Of a DNA stretch of 64,000 nt, positions 41,891-52,800 are shown piece after piece. This DNA comes from Triatoma infestans. Its lineage: Eukaryota > Arthropoda > Insecta > Hemiptera > Reduviidae. The notes under the pieces were generated by a model. It did not search any database and was not told the origin of the DNA. It saw only the letters and a program-made list of their open reading frames with translations. Numbering within the stretch: the first letter of the stretch is position 1; each line of letters opens with the position of its first letter. Both the position numbers and the translations under genes were made by a program. The stretch spans positions 1 to 64,000 of the forward strand of contig JAAEAF010007873.1 in NCBI GenBank assembly GCA_011037195.1. The letters are read 5' to 3'.

Positions 41891-42162
41891 GCTGATATAA
41901 ATTTATTGGCAAAAAAAATACTAATTCATTTTTACACAAATTTATATGAAATATAAATGACTTAAACATGTTCAATAAGAAATAAATCCATAATTGCCAT
42001 ATTGAATTATAAAATATAACAAAAAAGCTGAATAAATTTATTGGCAAAAAAAATACTAATTCATTTTTACACAAATTTATATGAAATATAAATGACTTAT
42101 ACATGTTCAATAAGAAATAAATCCATAATTGCCATATTGAATTATAAAATATAACAAAAAAA
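41891..42162. repeat. 136-bp tandem duplication
   Basis: Units start at 41,891 (gctgatataaatttattggc) and 42,027 (gctgaataaatttattggc) and are almost identical (one substitution, 'cttaaacatg' versus 'cttatacatg', plus small end differences). Not coding. Confidence 0.9.
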
Positions 42163-42955
42163 AACAAACATTAATTTCAATATAATGAATGACCTCTAGT
42201 GTGATTCTTACTCCTACCTAATCTTGGCGGCTGTCATTTCTATACAACGATGAAGTAATATCAATATAGGGGAGTGTTTCTGACTCTACAGATGGCCATC
42301 ATCATGTAACTCAACCAATCGAATGAATTGTATTGAGTTGAGTTTGAGTTTGATAAGAGATCTTTGCATATGACGGCTTGATTGCTCTTTGCAAAATAAC
42401 TTGAAATGTAATGAATATAAATGGGATTTTGTTAGTCTCAGAACGGGTTCTCCAGCTTTATATTTATGATATTTAACTTATTAAAATATATTTTTAAAAA
42501 AATCTTTATAATACTTCAACAAAAAGCATGAAAAAAAGGAAAGACATTGGTATGTTATTTTCTGGGATCATAGAAAAAATTTAAGTGGAGTTTTTTACCA
42601 TTTTTAAGGCCCATGACACGTCTTGCTCATACTGCTGTTAATACAATTTATGCAATAATAAATTTTCTTGATACCTCAAAATTTACTCGTTTGTCTAACA
42701 TAGTGAACAGTGTGGAAGGTCACATAACCTATCCAGGTACGTATAGAAATAAATTAATATTGTAGTCCAGGAGCCATTATTATAGACAAATATAACCTTT
42801 CAAATTTAACGAGAATAACTTCTAGAAAAATGTTACAAATAGAAGTGGTAGGTTTTCCTATGCAGAGGAAATCGTTATAGTCGTTTAAAAAAAAAAAAAA
42901 CTTTTTCGGTTTATCAGTGAATCAGTATACTGATTCTCTTAATATTTAGAATTCT
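42163..42955. other. Noncoding; no feature recognised
   Basis: AT-rich. Nothing recognised on either strand. Confidence 0.4.
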
Positions 42956-42959
42956 ACCA

Positions 42960-43420
42960 ATATGTATTAAAGATTTATAGGTGGTAGAAACATACGTTAT
43001 ACACATATGGTACTTCAGAGGAAAGCTACTTGTTAATTACCGCCATAAAAAAAAAAACTTTCCCCGAAAAATTTGTTCTAGTAAAAACAAGGTATTTGGA
43101 TATGTAGATAGATAGCATACGAATTTTAAAAAAAATCGTTGGAACCATTTTAGAGATAATTGCAAAAACTGAAGAAAAAAAAAAAATATTTAGTAAACTA
43201 CTGCTTCTGGTTGATGGATTTTATCCGATATACTGCTGTTAATACTATTTATAGCGGAATACCAAGTTTGAACTTCGTGCATTTTTTTGTTATTAAGATA
43301 TTTTGAAGACTTTTTTAGTGGTTAGGGAACCACAAAACATGTATTTCCGGTGAAAACCCAATTTCGTAACTTTTATACGATCGCAATACTTCCTCTTACT
43401 AGGTGTAAGAGAGGGAATAC
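42960..43420 (+). repeat. F-family copy, short subfamily
   Basis: Same layout as 770-1197 ('ggtggtagaaacatacgtta', 'ttcagaggaaagc', 'tttccggtgaaaacccaatt', 'aggtgtaagagaggg'). Confidence 0.6.
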
Positions 43421-43599
43421 ATTCGTAAATTGTTTTGTAAATTTATTAATGTTTTGTCTCTTTCAGTCACACTAAGCTCTCTCTATCTCACTGCGAATGT
43501 GTGTCTCATCTTTGCAACCTATACTAGAAAGTTATGATCATATCACAGAGCTGCCAACTGGATCCGAATTTCTTCCACTAGTGAGATGTGAATGGTTGG

Positions 43600-43745
43600 T
43601 TTGTTTATTAACTCTATATCTATCTGTGTTTATTAGGACTCAGAGTCAGTCTCTATAATTTGGAGTGTAGAGAAATCCAGACGAGAGCTCTAGCAATTGC
43701 CAAAAGTTCTGCCTGATTATTTGTGTAGCCATTCTTTAGTTTGTA
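43600..43745 (-). mobile_element. LINE RNase H fragment
   Basis: The minus strand reads KLKNGYTNNQAELLAIARAL then VWISLHSKL, matching the RNase H 'nqAELlAI..Al' helix with the catalytic E. It ends abruptly at repeat D. Confidence 0.6.
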
Positions 43746-43890
43746 TTGCCTATGCCCGCAAGGGTATCTGTTGCATGCAGTTACTTGGGGAGTAGCGATC
43801 CCACGGATTACCTCAGCTCAGTATTCCATGCACTTCATCAGAACAGTACACAATACGCTTAAACTACATACACTCTATACTTTGCAGACA
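43745..43890 (+). repeat. Dispersed repeat D, copy 2
   Basis: Matches 15,360-15,505, e.g. 'gtatctgttgcatgcagtta', 'cacttcatcagaacagtaca', 'cttaaactacat'. Unclassified. Confidence 0.7.
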
Positions 43891-43959
43891 AGGACAAACA
43901 CTTTGGATGGTTCTGACATTCCTTTTAACTGGGTAGCATCTTCTATAGATTAATTGTCC

Positions 43960-44370
43960 CTTGGCTAATGATAGCTCATATGTAAATATTGGGAGGTATC
44001 ATTAAAGCCAGACTGATAGCTCAAATTAGAGTAGCTAGTGACCGTCACCCCAGGATTTTTTATAATGGATAAGCCCATTCATTTGATCCTAAAAGAGTTG
44101 CTTTACTTGTGCGGTGGGAAAAAATGATAATATTATGCACTTTATTTTGGAGAGCCCTTATTATAGATTTTGAGACGGAGGTTGTTAAATAGGTATTTAG
44201 CTTCACACAGTTCTTATGTTTTTGCTAACTTATTAGATATAGAAAATACAGAAAAGTTAAACCACTTATTTTATTTTAGCTCTGAGGCTTTGGAGGAAAC
44301 ATTCTTAGGTTTGTAAAGGTATTATTTAATACCTACGAGGAGATCCCTCAAACTCCTTCCCTAAAATAAT
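43960..44370 (+). mobile_element. LINE C-terminal scrap
   Basis: The frame RLLNRYLASHSSYVFANLLD, IENTEKLNHLFYFSSEALEE recalls the post-RNase H 'C..C...E...HLLF.C..LEE' region with the cysteines lost. Confidence 0.35.
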
Positions 44371-45175
44371 TTGTATAAATGAATAAAGTATTTTTAAATC
44401 ATTGTTACTATCTACTTTATTAATCAAGTATTTAATATTATTTTATTACTTTGAAGATTAAGCTGTAATGTTTGTAATGTTTTTTCTTGTAACGTTTGTA
44501 TTTTTTGTTCAGCTTTCAGCAGAGGTCAATCTCTTGCTATAGAAATGTATAGTTTCTTTAGGCAATAAATAAATAAATATTGAATGAAATTTCTCAAGAA
44601 ATGTTTCAAGCAATTGGACCAGCCATTTCAAGAGATTCTGAAGCTGCTTTTTCAAAAATATATCAAATACAATATTCAATCAAATAACAACAAATGAAAT
44701 TAGCCCATAAATTTTATTGAAAAGATTTAGATAAAAGTTCTTGAACTAGTATTTTTTTTTTGCTTATAAAAATAATGATTATATAAGATGGATTCCTATT
44801 TGAATCTATCCTTCTATAGTCTAAAAATTTCTCATTTTAACATTGTATCTAAGTTATTACATACGATAATATTAATATTTGTAGCCCTCTATAGCTTCTA
44901 GATGAAAAACAAATGTAAAAAATCTGAACCCTCTCATGAAAAAGAAAGGAGGGCAAAATATTATATCAAGCATTAATCCATAAAAATATTTTGGCAAATA
45001 ATATGCCAAGAATTATCTTAATCACTTGTGAAAGAAATATAACGTGGAAAAAGGTAAATAAATATTTGTATTTTATTAATATATATTAATATAATTAATA
45101 TGTTCATTTATTTCTAGTTTAACAATAAAGTGCACGCTTCTTTTTTTTTCAATTATAATGCACATTTAATTAATT
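44371..45175. other. AT-rich noncoding DNA
   Basis: No gene recognised. Confidence 0.45.
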
Positions 45176-45177
45176 TT

Positions 45178-45320
45178 TTCAGTTTTTGCGATTTTCTCCA
45201 TAAAAACACCGACGAATTTTATTAAATTTGGTATACTAACTATAAAGTTTGTCGATTAAAATTTTGAAAACTGGAGTAAGAGAAACTTGTTGAGTGTTCC
45301 ACACCAGATTTTTTTTGTTT
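45178..45320 (-). repeat. F-family 5' end, minus orientation
   Basis: The reverse complement begins with an A-run, TCTGGTGTGGAACACTC, then 'aagtttctcttactccag'. Only the first ~130 bp of the family is present. Confidence 0.6.
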
Positions 45321-45425
45321 TCTAATTAATAAAGTAACTAATTAAAATTAGTATATTTGTAGTTATAAACATGGCCACCAGATAGCAACACCTACTGAGA
45401 AATCAATTTTTTTATGGTTATATAG

Positions 45426-45497
45426 TTTGTCACTAGGTGTCACTACTTCCAAAGAGTCCATTTTGTCACTAGGTGTCGCTACTTCCAAAGATTTTTT
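45426..45497. repeat. 36-bp tandem duplication
   Basis: TTTGTCACTAGGTGTC(A/G)C followed by 'tacttccaaaga' is repeated at 45,426 and 45,462. Confidence 0.85.
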
Positions 45498-46617
45498 TTG
45501 GGAGTCCATTATGCTAACCCCTACCCGTCCCTTCATCAGACGCATATTGAAGTATTACAAATATGTTTACATCACAGGATGGCGCTGTGATCGGGTGGCA
45601 AATTTCAGAACTACAATTCTGTATATCTAGAAGCTTATGCTTTCTAGCGGCAATTATTTTAACTACTACAAATTCTAGATTAAGTAAGTGCTGTTACCTG
45701 GCGGTGGATTCAGAAAGTTAATTTTATTCGTTTTAAACTATTTTTTTTATTTCAACTAAAATGTAAAATTTGAATTTTTTTTGTTTGTTTTATAATAATA
45801 CAGCGCTAATTTTTTTAGTATAAACTTTATCTACAACAATAACATTCTTAAATCAGTTAGGAAAAAGAAAAATTTTATATTTGTTCCTTAGCTTTATCTT
45901 TTTTGTCTTTTATTAATTATTCAATTATTTCTTAAAGGGGACTAATTGTGACTCTAAAATTAATTAAGTTATTTTCTTACATGTATTATTATATTTAATA
46001 TCGATTTACAATATTCTTCAAATAATTGTGAAGGGTGTTCCATCCTGAGACTTAAATTGTCCTGCAAATTGCCGTCACAAGCATTGCTACTGGACTGAAA
46101 GAGAGCTTGCTATCATATAATAATGCAATCTTATTTAGGTATATAGTATAATCCTCACCTCCTTTATTACAGATAAATATCTGTAATACATGTCCACTAA
46201 CCGTTTATTTGCAAATGAATTATACAATAAAGGAAGGAGGGGTGATTGTTTTATACCAGATTTCTTTTTCCTAAATCGCAGCATAGACTAAATAAATTTA
46301 GAGTTGTCAATTCCAGACTATGAGGGAAAATGCAGACTTTGTCAACAGCGCATCATTTTGATTAGGAACATAATTTTTTTCTTGTACAACTTTATTTGAA
46401 TTTTCTTTTTCGCATTATATAGTTTTTCTTAGTCTCAATAGTTTTTTTGGGGGACTTCATCAGTCATCAGTTATTTTAGTGGTACTTTAAAGAAAAGCAT
46501 TATTGCTAATCAGTTATTTTAGTGATACTTCAGAGAAAATAATATTATATTGCTATTGTTCCTTCAGAAAAATGTGGCAAATAAAAGTGATAGAATTCAA
46601 CAAGGACAAGGGACAAG
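45498..46617. other. Noncoding; no feature recognised
   Basis: AT-rich. Near 46,480-46,530 the phrase 'cagttattttagtg' is duplicated. No gene. Confidence 0.4.
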
Positions 46618-46745
46618 GTCTTAGCTCTCAACTGCTCTGCTAGGCCTGATTAAGAGGGCGAAGGTGAGGGATGTCATATCCAGGAGATACACAACAGACC
46701 TCTCAATGAAGGTCGCAGAGGAATGAGGCGTGGCTCTCCCCCATG
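46618..46745 (+). mobile_element. Diverged 3' end of the R1-like LINE
   Basis: Shares 'gattaagagggcgaa', 'acacaacagacctc', 'aaggtcgcagaggaatgagg' and 'ctccccc' with the 3' ends at 6840-6945 and 35,700-35,790. Confidence 0.6.
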
Positions 46746-46935
46746 CAATCTAACATAATATACACTTTTCCCTTTGAGAAACCATTTACCTCTTGGATTT
46801 TTTAGTAATACACGGAGAATAATTCCTTTCAAATTATTGATTCTTTTATAGATTAGGACTTTGTATTGTTTGTCAACAAATCATTATTTACTTACTTTTT
46901 ATTCTATTTTATTTATGGGATTATTCACTCCTTGA

Positions 46936-47022
46936 GCTTCACGGTTTACGAGTATATCTTTTTGCGTTTACGAGTATATCTTCACGGTTGCGAGTATATC
47001 TTCATGGTTTACAAGTACATCT
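46936..47022. repeat. Short tandem repeat, ~22-26 bp unit
   Basis: Four imperfect units of 'ttcacggtttacgagtatatc', diverging toward 'tcatggtttacaagtacatc'. Confidence 0.75.
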
Positions 47023-47055
47023 TATTGAATTTTTCCTCTTTTGAATTAATACAAA

Positions 47056-48026
47056 ATGGGCAAAGTTATAGAACTTAGTGTTGCTACCAGAAGTGCCATA
47101 TAAACTTTACATAAAATAGGGAAATCAGAACGAAAAATAACGGCTGAACTTAAAATTTCAAAAAATGGTGTTCACCGGGCTATCAAACGGTTATAAAAAA
47201 TATGGTGATCATGAAAATTTAACCGCTCCCGGAGACCAAAATCAACAACCACAGCTGAGGATAAGTTCATTATTTTATGAAGTAAAAGAAACAGACGACT
47301 CACAGCTCCAAAAATCAAAGGGGAAGTTATTAAAACAAGTTCGAGGCCAATTTCTATCTCAACTATTCAAAGGCGACTTCGTCAAGCGAACTTAAATACG
47401 AAGAGTTGCAACGCTGAAACATTATTAAAGAGTGCAAACAAGAAGAAACGTTTAGAGTGGGCTTGAAATACAAAGACTTCAAAGTGAAAGGTTGGAGGAA
47501 CCTTTCAGCTCAGAAAAAGTGCATCCACAATGCATAATAACCACCGTTATGCACAGAGAGGGCTCGGTCATGGTTTGGGGATGTTTTTCAGACTATGGAA
47601 TAGGTGATCTCGTCCGTATTGACGGGATAATGAAAAAAGAAAATTATAAAAGCATTTTATAAAATCACGTCTTACCCTGCGGTCAGCGATTGATTGGGGA
47701 AAAAATCATTATGCAACAGGATAGTGACATACTTCCAAATTATGTAGACAGTACCTTAAGGAAAAAGAAGATGAAAAATATGTGTCAATATGGTCTGGCC
47801 GTCGTAATCCCCGGACTTGAACCCAATTGAACTTTTGTGGGATGAGCTAGATGGGATAGTTCGTCTCAAGTGCCCTAATTCTCTAAATGCTCTGTGGCAG
47901 ATACTGTACAGTGTGTGGAGTAATATTGAATTCGAAACAATCAATACATTGATTGAGAGAATGCCTAGAATTATAAGAGAAGTAATTAAGCGGAGAGGTG
48001 GTCACTTTAATGAAAAAGCCGTTTAG
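47056..48026 (+). pseudogene. Tc1-family transposase, decayed
   Basis: Starts MGKVIELSVATRSAI, with an HTH region KIGKSERKITAELKISKNGV. The catalytic-core traces are VMVWGCFSDYGIGDLVRIDG, IIMQQDSD (second D), and in another frame SPDLNPIELLWDELDG with the third acidic residue E retained. It ends IIREVIKRRGGHFNEKAV and TAG. Multiple stops and frameshifts prevent expression. The right terminal repeat (about 48,187-48,222, 'ggtggtccaaaatttttacc' then 'agcagtg') is visible. I could not find the left one. Confidence 0.75.
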
Positions 48027-48229
48027 TTGAAATTTATTTTTGGGAAAGATTTACACTTTGTAATGAATTTGTTATCGCTTATATTATTGTATATAGATTA
48101 ATTATAACATTTTTGAATTACTGACATTTTATTTCATTCATAACAAATCGTTAAATTAACAAAAATAAATATAATACATTTTTATTCTAGGTGGTCCAAA
48201 ATTTTTACCAGCAGTGTGTATATTTTATT

Positions 48230-49715
48230 AAGCAAGTCTATGCATGTTCAAACACAAGCTGAAGCAGCACTACATGCTAATGCTATTTTGTTCAGGGAAG
48301 TATATGCTTGTTCAAACAAGTTCAAGCATCGTCCTTTACAAATTCTGTGATAATTTTTCAATAATAAAGTAAATATTTTTAAATTTAATACATAAGCTAT
48401 ATAAATACGCCACGCACTATAAACTTTTAGCGAACGAAAAAAATCGATTAGTGAAATTTGAGTATTTAACACAAACATATTTTTCCCATAGCCAAAATGG
48501 CACCCCTAGAGCGGGCTCTGGTCCCAGTAAATAATATTGGAACTAATAACTACACTAAGAGAAAATCTTGTGAAAGTTTCACACCTAATGTTTATAATTT
48601 TTTAAATAATCATTTGTATTAAACACAAACTTCTTAAATGGTTCAATTTCAGCCCAGCTTGTTAGAACAGAACACAAGAAAAATTCAGTTTTAACCTCCC
48701 AGCTAAATATTTAATGGGTTTTTTGAGCAACGTCTAATAATGTCAAAAGGCAATGATCAATTCACTATAAAAAGAAAATTCTATCACCAAATCTTTTCAC
48801 TGAAAACAACTGAAAACTTACCTTATACTTCTACTTTTACCTTCTAGCCCCATTCATGCCAGGAAACAGGATCGCTTCTTTGCAGCATTTAAAACAAATT
48901 TTTCTGTTCATAGAAAGAGACAGTGTCGCATTCTTGTGGCAGCCTTTGTATACTAATATGGTGTAGGTGTGTATGAATATCATTGAGAATTGTGCATGTT
49001 TTGAAATCAAATAAATAAACAAATCCTAAATATAAGCAAGGATTTGTATCTGAAAAACTTTCAAAACTGAAAAGGTTTATAGGAAAATATCAATAAAAGA
49101 TATGATTCATTAAATGACAGATATATGGTTTATATAATTTTTAACCTTTTTTTTTAGCTAAAAATTAATGGACATCATCACTTTATTCACACATTTTGCA
49201 TAATCGGTGAATATTACAACAAAGAATTAATAAAATGATCATAATATTTGGTTTACATGGATATTATACAATTCTTTAACTATACACTTCAGTTGCTCTT
49301 TAATGATATTTAAATCTATAAAATAAATTTAGTTCTACAAATTTTATCTTCCAATAAATAAAATATTTAGAATTTTGGCATGCAAAAAAAAACTTGTTTT
49401 TTGAATCCAACCCAAATAATATTTTGTCAATTCACTTTATAGCCTATGCATATGTATAATGTTGCATAAGATTCATTCTTTAATTTTTATTATTGTTGCA
49501 TAATGACCCCCTAATGATTTTACTTGATCATATATTATTGAAAATATATTATTCATTTAAATTTTGCATGCTTATCCATTTTTCATTAGGTTCTTGCCTT
49601 AATCGTATCATAAAATAACTAATGACTAATAAAACACATGAAATTTACCTGCACCACTAAATTTCAATAATTATAAAAAATAACTATTGTTTTTGTTTCA
49701 TTTAATATTGATAGT
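48230..49715. other. Region downstream of catalase; no feature recognised
   Basis: AT-rich sequence beyond the catalase stop codon on the minus strand. The catalase 3' UTR must lie just below 49,720. No other gene recognised. Confidence 0.4.
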
Positions 49716-49719
49716 CTTT

Positions 49720-49806
49720 TTAGCTATTGTATTCTAAATTTAATGCTGACTGCACCATATGGCCCAATTGATCATCTACTTTGTAGAATAAGTCCAAAGC
49801 TCTTTC
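49720..49806 (-). CDS. Cat: Catalase exon H (terminal)
   Basis: Acceptor 'attttttaacag'. Encodes [28 protein letters not shown] and TAA (49,720-49,722). Ends without an SKL-like tripeptide. Confidence 0.88.
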   Translation of the reverse strand, partial: ERALDLFYKVDDQLGHMVQSALNLEYNS

Positions 49807-52800
49807 CTGTTAAAAAATATTCATAACATGATTTATTTATTCGATTAAAGATCTATATTAAGATATATCAATAGTACAGTTGTAATATCTATCTAATGAG
49901 TAAATATATTCATTAAATAATCGTTTGTCAGTATCACACCTTGAAAGTTTTCTTAAATTGAAAACACAATTTTTAAATCTTTTATTAGTACTGCCATAAT
50001 TTTCCTGAAGAATTCTAATATAAAGTAGAATTTTTTTGGGTTCTAAAAGAGCAGATCCTCGAGCTATCTTTTTTAATGAAATGCAACTGGTATTTATTTC
50101 AAATTTGAAAATTAAGGTTTTTTTAAAGAAAAATTACATCAAAATTACAAATATTCAATTCATTCATTTAGTTTGAGGAAAAAATATCTGCTGTGAAACA
50201 CTCCTACGACTTTTTCTTATTGCAATTTACACAGTTATAATGATATATGTTTTTTCAAACTTATGGTTTTTATCGTCTTCAGTCCTTCCTTGGAACCTGC
50301 CTTTTCCAAATCATCAAGAACAAAAGATATCCAATATATCATCCAATTTTTTCAATTGAAATCCTATGTGCAGTCCCGTCACACTCGTTCTCGGCCCTCC
50401 GACCTTCTTTATATTCCTTCTCACAAGACAGCAGGCACATGGTAAATCTTTATTTTAAAATCTTGCCTCTTTCTTTACCACCTCCACTTACAGCCCTCCA
50501 ATTAATTTTTAACATTTTCCCCCTTTCTATAATTTATTGTATTATTCTTTCCTCAAAGATTTCCTCAAATAACTTATTTGATTTATTTTTGTTTTTACAT
50601 TATATATTTCAAATTTCATTAACATTTTTTCTCATTTCACATTCTATTCTATATTGTTTTTCTTTTTTTATTTATGCTATGTTATTACAGCAGAGTAGGT
50701 TTTTGATTTGTATTTATTCTTAGAGTATTTCAATTTCTCAGAATAAGGTATTTTTCTGAATGAGGAAATAAAATTCATTTGAGTTGTTTAAAAAAAAAAA
50801 TCCCAAAATAACTGAAAAATCTATTCGGTAAATGGCACTTTCGGTTGAGTATTTTTGTCAGATAAAGTCCTGTCCAGATCCCATGTTGATACTCAAATGG
50901 ATGTCAAGTTTGAATTCTGCGATTTTTCGTTTTTGAGCTGAGCTGTTCACATAGTCATACACATATACGCAAAGACCATTTTCGAAACACCACTTTTTCG
51001 GTCTCAGAGGCCTCAAAACGTAAAAAACGACGCTTCTGTTCTTTACTTCATAAGTTAGGTTTGTGTATGCATAACAACACAAAGTTCAATGATCAATATT
51101 TATAAGGCAATAGTAATCTAAATGTAAACAACAAACTACAGATTAATTGAAGCTCTGGATAAATAAAAAATAACTAAGGACTCAGTAGTTTAAAAAAAAA
51201 AAAATTTATCTTTTTCCATATTCAACATCCAGTCCAATAACTAATTACTGCATCAAAGCTGGAATAAAGTTTGCGCGGCTGATGCACGATTCAAAGTATG
51301 GAATGACCAAATAGGAAATCTTCTTGCTGGTACATGATTTTACGAAAATAGATTTAAAGGGGAACATGATCCCCAAATTAAATACATTAAAAACAAGATA
51401 TGTGTCTTGCCTCTAGCTAAATGTCTCTAGCATATGTGTCTTGCCTCTAGCTGAAACGTTAAGTGAGAAGGGTCGGTAATTGAGGACCACTATTTTGTCC
51501 AGTTAAGGTTTATTTCGAATTGATTTTTCCTTTGACCTTATCTAAAATGATTTGACCCTAAATAATATGAGTTCACTGATTTCCATTGGGCTGATACCGA
51601 AAAAAGGTCAGTTTCAGCAGCGAATTCGGTAAAATGGCAATTTTTATTATTTATGTATAACAACTTAAAAAAATAAAAAAGTAAATGAAGGAACCATCCG
51701 TATTATTAATCCAATCAATTGAATTTGGTGACATTCTTCTTGAAAATAAATCTAATTACCAAGCTTGTAAAACCAAAAAATGTATTATCTTTCATATACA
51801 ATTTCATTGAAATAAGAAATTAACTTCAAGCTCAGCAACTTCGAGCATTTAGAAAAGTTTGTTTACGTATTTGACAATACTGGTCAAGTTCCTCTTGAAG
51901 GGCCGTATATACTCATGGACACTGAACGTTTTTTATAGATGGAAGAATATGTTAATAAGGACGATAATTTTCTCGGTTGCAGAGCAAAGTCTCTTTATGA
52001 AATGTTAATACAATGCGTAGCAGTACGTTCTTTGTGGAAAATTCGACAAACTAATTTTCAAATTTGACACAAATTTCTTGTGACGAACTTATGATGGAAG
52101 TTTAACTCTTGTACACATTAATGAGTGAGGACTGATTTAAAAACAGTAAGACTTATGTCGTCTAGTGCGTCACAGTTCCAATGTAGACCAACTTGGGATT
52201 AAAATAGAATATAATTTATTAGTTAAAAAAAAAAATCTAATAAATATGCTAACCTGAATGAAAAGTTCGGTTTTGGTAATGGTTTCTGCAATGTTATGTA
52301 CAAGATTTTTTTTATCTTTGTCACTAAGACTTCTCCAGAACATTCCTGGTTGGGTAAAGTTGTCATCATCTGATGAATTATATCTATTAGAAAAAGAAAC
52401 TTTCATTATTTTTGTAACTTATGAGCAGATATAAATAAATCCTATAAAAAAATGTTAATAAAGGAGTCAATATTTTTTCAAAGAATATTAGGAATTCCCA
52501 TGAGTTTTAGATATTAAAGACATAATAATGTTTCATAAACCAAAAAATGTATTATCTTTCATATATAATTTCATTGAAATAAGAAATTAACTTCAAGCTC
52601 AGCAATTTCGGGCACTTAGAAAAGTTTGTTTACATATTTGACAATACTAGTCAAGTTCCTCTTGAAGAGCTATTTATACTAAACGTAGACACTGAACTTT
52701 TTTATAGACAGAAGAATGTGTTAAAAGGACGATAATTTTATCTGTTGCAGAGCAAAGTCTCTTTATGAAACGTTAATACAATGCGTAGCAGCACGTTCTT

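Noticed and set aside
41880..42167. 95-codon minus-strand frame with repeated FFVIFYNSIWQLWIYFLLNM segments
   Set aside because: The internal repetition simply mirrors the 136-bp DNA tandem duplication.
50247..50723. 158-codon plus-strand frame
   Set aside because: Pyrimidine-rich DNA inside a catalase intron gives a Phe/Leu/Ser-rich peptide with no domain. A chance frame is likely.
51440..51465. 'gctgaaacgttaagtgag' motif
   Set aside because: Only the GAAAC part is present, with no ribozyme core.
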